64,000 nucleotides of DNA from Mesostigma viride. Its lineage: Eukaryota > Streptophyta > Mesostigmatophyceae > Mesostigmatales > Mesostigmataceae. The notes beneath the pieces are model-generated. The model saw only the letters and a program-made list of their open reading frames with translations. It was not told the origin of the DNA and did not search any database. Both the position numbers and the translations under genes were made by a program. How positions within the stretch are numbered: position 1 is the first letter of the stretch; each line of letters starts with the position of its first letter. Where the stretch lies: the NCBI GenBank assembly GCA_009746045.1, contig RPFO01000132.1:1320590-1384589 (forward strand), read 5' to 3'. Positions 56,269 through 64,000 of this stretch are shown one piece after another.

Positions 56269-56374
56269 GAGGGGATTCATAAGTGTTTGCTCAATTTCAT
56301 AAATTTTACTCAATTTTTCCACATGTGATTAAATCCTTATATTTGTCAATAAAGCAGGGGTCATCCAGCCTTCA

Positions 56375-57425
56375 GACCATGAAAATAGACCACCCACAAA
56401 AATTGGGCTCATTCTGAGCTCAAATGGTGACATGTGACAGCATACATGTGCAGTTTTTCGTCATTTTCCCCCTTTTCTTACATGAAACAAATATGAATAG
56501 TGAACAAATGAACTCATATCAGGCTGGATTCTTGCAGGCAGCATTTATACCATGAAAATAGACCACCCACAAAAATTGGGCTCATTCTGAGCTCAAATGG
56601 TGACATGTGACAGCATACATGTGCAGTTTTTCGTCATTTTCCCCCTTTTCTTACATGAAACAAATATGAACAGTGGACAAATGAACTCATATCAGGCTGG
56701 GTTCTTGCAGGCAGCATCTAGACCATGAAAATAGACCACCCACAAAAATTGGGCTCATTCTGAGCTCAAATGGTGACATTTGACCGCATACATGTGCAGT
56801 TTTTCGTCATTTTCCCCCTTTTCTTACATGAAACAAATATGAATAGTGAACAAATGAACTCATATCAGGCTGGATTCTTGCAGGCAGCATCTAGACCATG
56901 AAAATAGACCACCCACAAAAATTGGGCTCATTCTGAGCTCAAATGGTGACATGTGACAGCATACATGTGCAGTTTTTCGTCATTTTCCCCCTTTTCTTAC
57001 ATGAAACAAATATGAACAGTGAACAAATGAACTCATATCAGGCTGGGTTCTTGCAGGCAGCATCTAGACCATGAAAATAGACCACCCACAAAAATTGGGC
57101 TCATTCTGAGCTCAAATGGTGACATGTGACAGCATACATGTGCAGTTTTTCGTCATTTTCCCCCTTTTCTTACATGAAACAAATATGAACAGTGAACAAA
57201 TGAACTCATTTCAGGCTGGATTCTTGCAGGCAGCATCTAGACCATAAAAATAGACCACCCACAAAAATTGGGCTCATTCTGAGCTCAAATGGTGACACGT
57301 GACAGCATACATGTGCAGTTTTTCGTCATTTTCTCGGTTATCTTACATGAAACAAATATGAATATTGAACAAATGAACTCAGATCAGGCTGGAAACTTGT
57401 AAGCAGCATGTAGACCATCAAAATA
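56375..57425 (+). repeat. 173-bp tandem array, left arm
   Basis: The GAAAATAGACCACCCAC motif recurs at 56381, 56554, 56727, 56900 and 57073, exactly 173 bp apart, and once more as a variant at about 57246. Units are about 95 percent alike. The last partial unit decays at 57425. Confidence 0.98.
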
Positions 57426-57597
57426 GACTGTTTACAGCTCAAAAGGTGACAAATGAAAGGAAAACAATGCAGTTTGATGCCATTGCCACTGTTCTCTTGA
57501 ATAAAACATTTTTGTGCGACCAAATGAAATTCATGGGCATTCATTGACAATCCTCGAGGTTCGTGCAGTCTGAATTTCGTACAACGGTAGTATGAAG

Positions 57598-58793
57598 TTC
57601 AGACTGGACGGGCAGTCTCGGGTCTTCGATGAATGAATTCCAGTGAATGCAAGATGAATTGCCGAGACCGACCTGTTAGCAAGGAAATTCGTCCTTTTCG
57701 TATGTTCAGACTGGACGGGCAGTCTCGGGGCTTCGATGAGTGAATTCCAGTGAATGCAAGATGAATTACCGAGACCGACCTGTTAGCAAGGAAATTCAAG
57801 TCCTTTTCGTATGTTCAGACTGGACGGGCAGTCTCGGGGCTTCGATGAGTGAATTCCAGTGAATGCAAGATGAATTGCCGAGACCGACCTGTTAGCAAGG
57901 AAATTCAAGTCCTTTTCGTATGTTCAGACTGGACGGGCAGTCTCGGGGCTTCGATGAGTGAATTCCAGTGAATGCAAGATGAATTGCCGAGACCGACCTG
58001 TTAGCAAGGAAATTCAAGTCCTTTTCGTATGTTCAGACTGGACGGGCAGTCTCGGGGCTTCGATGAGTGAATTCCAGTGAATGCAAGATGAATTGCCGAG
58101 ACCGACCTGTTAGCAAGGAAATTCAAGTCCTTTTCGTATGTTCAGACTGGACGGGCAGTCTCGGGGCTTCGATGAGTGAATTCCAGTGAATGCAAGATGA
58201 ATTGCCGAGACCGACCTGTTAGCAAGGAAATTCAAGTCCTTTTCGTATGTTCAGACTGGACGGGCAGTCTCGGGTCTTCGATGAGTGAATTCCAGTGAAT
58301 GCAAGATGAATTGCCGAGACCGACCTGTTAGCAAGGAAATTCAAGTCCTTTTCGTATGTTCAGACTGGACGGGCAGTCTCGGGTCTTCGATGAGTGAATT
58401 CCAGTGAATGCAAGATGAATTGCCGAGACCGACCTGTTAGCAAGGAAATTCAAGTCCTTTTCGTATGTTCAGACTGGACGGGCAGTCTCGGGGCTTCGAT
58501 GAGTGAATTCCAGTGAATGCAAGATGAATTGCCGAGACCGACCTGTTAGCAAGGAAATTCGTCCTTTTCGTATGTTCAGACTGGACGGGCAGTCTCGGGG
58601 CTTGGATGAGTGAATTCCAGTGAATGCAAGATGAATTGCCGAGACCGACCTGTTAGCAAGGAAATTCAAGTCCTTTTCGTATGTTCAGACTGGACGGGCA
58701 GTCTCGGGGCTTCGATGAGTGAATTCCAGTGAATGCAAGATGAATTGCCGAGACCGACCTGTTAGCAAGGAAATTCAAGTCCTTTTCGTATGT
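57598..58793. repeat. 109-bp tandem array
   Basis: Eleven units beginning AGACTGGACGGGCAGTCTCG at 57601, 57708, 57817, 57926 and so on. Two units are 107 bp because AA/AG is missing before GTCCTTTTCG. Each unit contains ATTGCCGAGACCGACCTG, which with GGGCAGTCTCGG can form an inverted pair (CAGTCTCGG/CCGAGACCG). Confidence 0.98.
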
Positions 58794-58847
58794 GCGCGAA
58801 ACATGAGGGGTGGGAAAACGGAATAAGCACAGAAAACGGAATCAGCA

Positions 58848-59069
58848 ATGGCGGAGAAGACGGCGATGGCACTTTTCAAATCGCATGTCATGGACGTGCA
58901 CGAGCCGGAATGGTTGGTGGGGACCCCGGTATGCAAGATATTTTCAGGCCCAAACTCAGGGGAGAAGCGGTATCATGCCCATGTGACGGCGTTTAATAAG
59001 GAGCACAACATGGTCCATGTGCTCTACACAGACGGGGACGATGAAATAGTAGGGTTAGATGAGGTGTGA
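58848..59069 (+). CDS. small Tudor-like domain protein inside the TIR element
   Basis: A 73-codon ORF, the only plausible protein of the element itself. WLVGTPVCKIF, YHAHVTAFNKEHNMVHVLYT and DGDDEIVGLDEV follow the pattern of Tudor-like or agenet-like domains (VGtxVxKxF, hVxYxDGDxExL) common in plant and algal chromatin proteins. The upstream start at 58790 in another frame is an alternative. It directly follows the 109-bp array, which might act as its promoter region. The fold assignment rests on pattern recognition only. Confidence 0.5.
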   Translation: MAEKTAMALFKSHVMDVHEPEWLVGTPVCKIFSGPNSGEKRYHAHVTAFNKEHNMVHVLYTDGDDEIVGLDEV

Positions 59070-59524
59070 GCTGCGCTTTGCGCATGCCCAGGTGTAGAGT
59101 TACCCAATCTGCCACCCGACTCGACTGCGCGAGGTTAGGCGGAGATAGTAGAGTGCGTTCGGATCGAAGCAGGTCGCACACCGGGGCACGGCTAGCAAGC
59201 AAGCGAAGGCGACCCCGCGCCACAAGCGCCGCCCTCCCCACATAATTGATGACTCAGACTCAGACTAGCCTTATTGATGTGAGTTTAAATTTTTCAGTTT
59301 TAGATCCCAGCGTGCAACATACAGGGATGAAAAGCACTTTAACATGTATTATTGTGCTCTGCGACTCCCCAATAGGAGCGCGTGTTTTATCAATGAATTA
59401 TTTAATTAATAATTTTTTCAGTTGGAAATGACGTCAAAACTGGGCTGAGTTTAAATGTTACTTATATATATATACTGTCCTGAGCCAGTAGACATCGCGC
59501 CTTACGCGGATCCGCGCTTTTTAC

Positions 59525-59740
59525 GTTTCAGTTCAGACAACTGGTCTCAGACATGCACGGGGCTCGGCGTGCCATGCTTCCACGTTTGTTGTCTCTTTTC
59601 AGACAACTGGTCTCAGACATGCACGGGGCTCGGCGTGCCATGCTGCCACGTTTGTTGTCTCTTTTCAGACAACTGGTCTCAGACATGCACGGGGCTCAGC
59701 GTGCCAATGCTTCAGTCCACGTTTGTTGTCTCTTTTCATA
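59525..59740 (+). repeat. 66-bp tandem triplication
   Basis: Three copies of CAGACAACTGGTCTCAGACA followed by TGCACGGGGCTCGGCGTGCC and CCACGTTTGTTGTCTCTTTT. Confidence 0.95.
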
Positions 59741-59743
59741 TAC

Positions 59744-60282
59744 TGTCACATGTCACCATTTGAGCTCAGATCGAATGAGCCCAATTTTTGTAGGTGGTCT
59801 AGTATTATGGTTTAAATGTTGCTTGCAAGAATCCAGCTTGATATGAGTTCATTTGGTCATGATTCCTATTTGTTTCATGTAAGAAACCGGTGCAAATGGC
59901 GTAAAACTGCATATTCATACTGTCACATGTCACCATTTGAGCTCATAATGAGCCCAATTTTTGTAGGTGGTGTAGTATTATGGTTTAAATGTAGCTTGCA
60001 AGAATCCAGCTGGATATGAGTTCATTGGTTCATGATTCCTATTTGTTTCATGTAAGAAACCGGTGCAAATGACAAAAGGTTGCATATTTATACTGTCACA
60101 TGTCACCATTTGAGCTCATAATGAGCCCAATTTTTGTAGGTGGTCTAGTATTATGGTTTAAATGTAGCTTGCAAGAATCCAGCTCGATATGAGCTCATTT
60201 GGTCATGATTCCTATTTATTTCGTGTAAGAAAACGATGAAAATGGCGTAAAACTGCATATTTATACTGTCACATGTCACCAT
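59744..60282 (-). repeat. 173-bp repeat, right arm, inner diverged units
   Basis: Inverted relative to the left array. GTCACATGTCACCATTTGAG starts at about 59744, 59925 and 60099. These units are more diverged (GTAGGTGGTCTAGTATTATG) than the outer ones. The array is split at 60282 by the L-B LINE. Confidence 0.95.
60273..60282 (+). repeat. target-site duplication of the nested LINE (left)
   Basis: ATGTCACCAT here and again at 62269-62278 flank the L-B insertion. The last A and T could partly derive from the tail. Confidence 0.85.
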
Positions 60283-62268
60283 GACCGCTGGTTGGCCCAC
60301 AATGTTTCCTTGACCGGTGGGGCTCGCGCCCCCCCCCGCCGCTGCACCCCGAGACGGCCGCCCGCCTCGGGGTCGCCGGACCCCCGCCGCCACCGGCGCC
60401 CCCCTCCTCGGCCGCGGACTACCAAGTCCCCGCCTTGAAGGAGGGCTGCCTTGCCACTGACGACGTCGTCCACCCCTTCACTTTGGAGGAATTGGACGGC
60501 GCCCTTGCTCGTCTGCGGTACGATGCAGCGGTCGGTGCCGACCACCTTTCTGCTGAGCTGCTGAAGACCCCTGATCTGGCGGTTAGGGATCTTCTGCTGG
60601 CGTTCTGCAACCGTGTCCTGCTCTCTGACGAGCCTCCGCCTGCTGAGTGGCAGACGGCCATCCGCGTCATGCTGTACAAGAAGGGCTCTGCTGCTGACCC
60701 CGGCAACTACCGGGGTGTCTGCCTCCAGAGCGCCGCGCTGAAGGTCTTCATGCGCATGATGCTACACAGGCTCCGCGCCGCGCTGGACCCACACCTGGGT
60801 GAGTCTCAGATGGGTTTCCGTAGTGGTCGTAACACTGTCATGGCTGTGTTTGTCGCGCGCCGGTTGATGGAGGAGGTGCGTCGACTTCCCCCTGACAGTT
60901 TGCCGCTGGTCTTCATTTTTGTTGACTATATCAAGGCCTTTGACACGGTTCTCTGGGAGGCTCTTTGGGCCATCCTAGCTCTGGATCGGGTACCACCTGC
61001 GTTTATTGCTGCCATTCGCCGACTGTATGAGGGCTCACAGGCCGTAGTGCGGACTGCGGAGGGCACCACTCCACCATTCCCCCTTCACCACGGGGTGTGG
61101 CAAGGTTGTGTCCTGTCCCCATACCTGTTCATTATTGTCGTGGATCACGTCATGCGCCGGGCACGTGCGCGCTTTACTGCTCTTAAGGGGTTCGAGCCAG
61201 GCTTGGACATCCTTAACGTGAAAGAGCACGGCGGGGTTAGACCGGGGTACCGCCTTGCCGACCTGATTTATGCGGATGATACCACCCTCATCGAGCGCCC
61301 CGAGCACATTCAGACCTGGCTGGACTGCCTGGGCCTGGAGGCGCGGGCGGTGGGGTTGGAGATTAGTGTCAAGACTGAGGCGATGGTGATAGGGGCCTCC
61401 AGTAAACCACCGCTGCCGCGCCTGCTCGACGGGACGGAGGTCCCGTTCCGCGACCGCTTCAAGCTGTTGGGGAGCTGGCTTCCTGACACCGACGACGATG
61501 TGGACACCCGCATCGCCCTCGCCTGGGCCAAGCTCCGTTCGCTCACACCTTACTGGCGCTCGAAGGGCCTGGACGGGCACCGCAAACGCATGCTCTTCAA
61601 GGTCCTCGTCCTCACGGTGCTCACGTATGGCGCCGAGGCGTGGACCCTCCCACCCAAACTGGCAGCTCGGCTCGACGGCACAGTTTACAGGATGCTCCGG
61701 CAGGTCCTTAACGTAGGTTTTTCCGAGCGTCCGTCATCAGAGTCTTTGTATCATGGCATGCCTCGTGTTTCGGACGAGATTAGGCAGCGTAGGATAGCAT
61801 TTGTAGGACACCTTGCCCGCACTAGCCAGGTCGACACCACCCTTGGTCTGGCCGGCCCCCAGCGGCTTGGCCAGCCAGGGCGGCATATTCTGACCTGGCC
61901 TGGCCCCGCGGACATTCCCAAAAAGGTAGGGAAACCTGTCACCAACTACGTTCAGATGTTGCTGGACGACCTAGTGGTCCCAGCCCAGTTTGAGCACCGC
62001 ATACACTCTCTCTCCCGTCTTTGGACTGTCATGCAAGACAAGACGCGGTGGAAGAAGATTGTCAAGGCGCACACGCCCGACCCTGTGGGCAAGCCACCTC
62101 CCCCCAAGCGGAGGAGGCGTTTTGATGAGTAGTGTAGTTAGGATTTTCTAGATAGCCTAGCGTTAGTATAGTTCGATTACGCGGCTTCCTCCACCCCATC
62201 CATCATGGAATATGTGCTACATGACCTCCCCACGGAGGCATGTTATAATTTAATTTAATTTAATTTTA
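60283..62268 (+). mobile_element. LINE family L-B, young 5'-truncated insertion
   Basis: The copy interrupts a 173-bp unit and carries a clean 10-bp duplication. It contains one open RT frame, a 3' UTR with ATGTGCTACATGACCTCCCC and ACGGAGG (the 3' end shared with S-B), and an (AATTT)n tail (62243-62268). The absence of decay points to a recent insertion. Confidence 0.95.
60435..62132 (+). CDS. L-B non-LTR reverse transcriptase, open frame, N-terminus truncated
   Basis: The frame is open for at least 565 codons with no stop. It holds the fingers region WQTAIRVMLYKKG (residues about 72-84), GNYRGVCLQSAALKVF, MGFRSGRNT, FVDYIKAFD with the first catalytic Asp (162-170), HGVWQGCVLSPYLFIIVVDH (219-238), YADD (279-282), LLGSWLP, LTVLTYGAEAWTL, and RRIAFVGHLARTSQ near the end. 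It ends in a basic tail, PPPPKRRRRFDE. The motif set fits RTE/CR1-like LINEs. The apurinic-type endonuclease expected upstream is missing. The given start is a non-ATG codon, and the frame stays open towards the truncation point. Confidence 0.92.
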   Translation: MKEGCLATDDVVHPFTLEELDGALARLRYDAAVGADHLSAELLKTPDLAVRDLLLAFCNRVLLSDEPPPAEWQTAIRVMLYKKGSAADPGNYRGVCLQSAALKVFMRMMLHRLRAALDPHLGESQMGFRSGRNTVMAVFVARRLMEEVRRLPPDSLPLVFIFVDYIKAFDTVLWEALWAILALDRVPPAFIAAIRRLYEGSQAVVRTAEGTTPPFPLHHGVWQGCVLSPYLFIIVVDHVMRRARARFTALKGFEPGLDILNVKEHGGVRPGYRLADLIYADDTTLIERPEHIQTWLDCLGLEARAVGLEISVKTEAMVIGASSKPPLPRLLDGTEVPFRDRFKLLGSWLPDTDDDVDTRIALAWAKLRSLTPYWRSKGLDGHRKRMLFKVLVLTVLTYGAEAWTLPPKLAARLDGTVYRMLRQVLNVGFSERPSSESLYHGMPRVSDEIRQRRIAFVGHLARTSQVDTTLGLAGPQRLGQPGRHILTWPGPADIPKKVGKPVTNYVQMLLDDLVVPAQFEHRIHSLSRLWTVMQDKTRWKKIVKAHTPDPVGKPPPPKRRRRFDE

Positions 62269-62270
62269 AT

Positions 62271-63395
62271 GTCACCATTTGAGCTCATAATGAGCCCAAT
62301 TTTTGTAGGTGGTGTAGTATTATGGTTTAAATGTTGCTTGCAAGAATCCTGGCAGCTCGATATGAGTTCATTTGGTCATGATTCCTATTTGTTTCATGTA
62401 AGAAACCGGTGCAAATGACGAAAAGCTGCATATTTACACTGTCACATGTCACCATTTGAGCTCAGAATGAGCCCAATTTTTGTGGGTGGTCTATTTTCAT
62501 GGTCTAGATGCTGCTTGCAAGAATCCAGCCTGAAATGAGTTCATTTGTTCACTATTCATATTTGTTTCATGTAAGAAAAGGGGGAAAATGACGAAAAACT
62601 GCACATGTATGCTGTCACATGTCACCATTTGAGCTCATAATGAGCCCAATTTTTGTGGGTGGTCTATTTTCATGGTATAAATGCTGCCTGCAAGAATCCA
62701 GCCTGATATGAGTTCATTTGTTCACTATTCATATTTGTTTCATGTAAGAAAAGGGGGAAAATGACGAAAAACTGCACATGTATGCTGTCACATGTCACCA
62801 TTTGAGCTCAGAATGAGCCCAATTTTTGTGGGTGGTCTATTTTCATGGTCTAGATGCTGCCTGCAAGAATCCAGCCTGAAATGAGTTCATTTGTCCACTA
62901 TTCATATTTGTTTCATGTAAGAAAAGGGGGAAAATGACGAAAAACTGCACATGTATGCTGTCACATGTCACCATTTGAGCTCAGAATGAGCCCAATTTTT
63001 GTGGGTGGTCTATTTTCATGGTCTACATGCTGCCTGCAAGAATCCAGCCTGAAATGAGTTCATTTGTCCACTATTCATATTTGTTTCATGTAAGAAAAGG
63101 GGGAAAATGACGAAAAACTGCACATGTATGCTGTCACATGTCACCATTTGAGCTCAGAATGAGCCCAATTTTTGTGGGTGGTCTATTTTCATGGTCTAGA
63201 TGCTGCCTGCAAGAATCCAGCCTGAAATGAGTTCATTTGTCCACTATTCATATTTGTTTCATGTAAGTAAAGGGGGGAAATGACGAAAAACTGCACATGT
63301 ATGCTGTCACATGTCACCATTTGAGCTCAGAATGAGCCCAATTTTCGTGGGTGGTGTATTTTCATGGTCTACATGCTGCCTGCAACAGTCCAGCT
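62271..63395 (-). repeat. 173-bp tandem array, right arm, outer units
   Basis: GTCACATGTCACCATTTGAG recurs at about 62441, 62613, 62786, 62959, 63132 and 63306. Units match the reverse complement of the left array (TTTTTGTGGGTGGTCTATTT) at about 95 percent. Confidence 0.98.
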
Positions 63396-63477
63396 TTAGG
63401 TACCCTCAGATCTGAAAGATTTTTTTTTTACTCATTTGAAGACTTGTGAAATTGAGCAAACACCTATGAATCCCCTC

Positions 63478-63690
63478 GCTCCCGAGGCTCCCGGCGATCC
63501 GATGCAGCCGCTAGGGTTACCGCGGAACGGCAGGCGACCCTGGAGTCGCAGCTAGAGCAAGCTGCCCTAGGGTTTCATCAGCAACCGCAGTCGCCGCAGC
63601 GACAGCATCAGTCTCAGCAGTCGCCGCAGCGACAGCCTCAGTCTCAGCAGTTAAAGAAACTGTGGCTGAACTGTGGTTCAGCCTGCACTG
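63478..63690 (+). CDS. short Gln-rich ORF, continuation right of the 7.2-kb element (3' part)
   Basis: In phase with the ORF at 56124 the frame gives SRGSRRSDAAARVTAERQA, then ESQLEQAALGFHQQ and a Gln/Pro/Ser repeat (QSPQRQHQSQ, twice), ending at a TAA near 63692. It looks like a disordered, possibly gag-like, protein end. Confidence 0.4.
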
Positions 63691-63694
63691 ATTA

Positions 63695-64000
63695 ATATCT
63701 ACAGAGGAAGTAGTTATATTAATCAATAGGTTTACGTTGCTGGTTATGGCTACCAGCACAGAATGCACGAGGCACGTGAGAACCGTCGCCAAAGGTGCGA
63801 GGACACAGGTGCAGGGAAAGTGGTGCTACCAAGTGGCAGCGTCCTGCTCGTTATATACTAATTGTGACGCAGTCACATCCAGATGACTGATAGGACAGAT
63901 CATCTCACAATATTGCTGTCCTTCACTCTGGACCAGCAGATCTCGACTCGTTATCCATAAATAGTCACATCAGTGTCCTGTCGCACAAGTCCTGTCACTA
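63695..64000. other. no gene recognised
   Basis: AT-richer DNA up to the window edge, with a GTGACGCAGTCACATC segment (63864) that resembles half of the L-A palindrome. Confidence 0.4.

Larger units (their letters stand above)
56269..63477. mobile_element. 7.2-kb terminal-inverted-repeat element with subterminal satellite arrays
   Basis: The ends are GAGGGGATTCATA followed by a near-identical GTGTTTGCTCAATTTCA on both sides in inverted orientation, about 31 bp with one mismatch. GCT flanks both ends (56266-56268 and 63478-63480). Inside are an array of 173-bp units (left), an array of 109-bp units, a Tudor-like ORF, a 66-bp triplication and an inverted 173-bp array (right) that holds a nested LINE. 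Without the LINE it measures about 5.2 kb. No transposase is visible, so it is non-autonomous. A 3-bp duplication and subterminal repeats recall EnSpm/CACTA, but the CACTA terminus is absent. Confidence 0.85.

Noticed and set aside
57598..58793. CRISPR-like array (regular repeats)
   Set aside because: The 109-bp units are tandem with no unique spacers, and the DNA is eukaryotic.
56269..63477. Ordinary CACTA/EnSpm transposon
   Set aside because: A 3-bp duplication and subterminal repeats fit, but the termini begin GAGGGG rather than CACTA and no transposase is present, so it is left unclassified.

Overview
The window is nuclear DNA of a GC-rich eukaryote, most likely a green alga. The evidence is spliced genes with consistent GT-AG introns, a plastid-type transit peptide, an RPAP1 homologue that resembles plant MINIYO, and a dense mix of LINEs, SINE-like elements, hAT, copia and minisatellites. 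There is no bacterial operon structure. The species cannot be named from the sequence.

The left 25 kb is the gene-rich part. A minus-strand gene of four exons (7267 to 3512) encodes a plastid-targeted helical protein of about 231 residues. It faces, across about 720 bp, a plus-strand gene of at least 12 exons (7988 to about 24075) that I identify as RPAP1/MINIYO, the RNA polymerase II assembly and transport factor. All exon phases join without a break, giving at least 2191 residues. The introns of both genes are full of minisatellites. At least two of these arrays are built from copies of the neighbouring 5' splice site.

From 25.8 to 37 kb lies a nest of retrotransposon fragments. One LINE family has an AYLDD reverse transcriptase, a CCHC finger and a restriction-like endonuclease motif. 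Every copy that can be delimited sits in (TA)n, with an 11-bp GATATATATAT flank in the clearest case, so it looks (TA)n-targeted. A second family (here L-A, tail (TTAA)n) and a third (L-B, tail (AATTY)n) each have SINE-like partners that carry the same 3' end.

From 38.9 to 40.0 kb there is an intact lipoyl/octanoyl transferase (LipB) gene and a small ORF that may be histone-fold-like. A decayed hAT transposase (44.67 to 41.59 kb, minus) is followed by a decayed copia-type element (45.1 to 47.8 kb, plus) whose domain order reads integrase, protease-like, reverse transcriptase. After LINE and SINE debris comes an RNase H1-type hybrid-binding domain ORF (55.56 to 55.91 kb).

The right end holds the most striking structure: a 7.2-kb element (56269 to 63477). 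It has about 31-bp terminal inverted repeats, a GCT target duplication, inverted subterminal arrays of a 173-bp repeat, an internal 109-bp array, a small Tudor-like ORF, and a nested L-B LINE with its own 10-bp target duplication. The element interrupts a short ORF whose frame rejoins exactly when the element and one GCT are removed.
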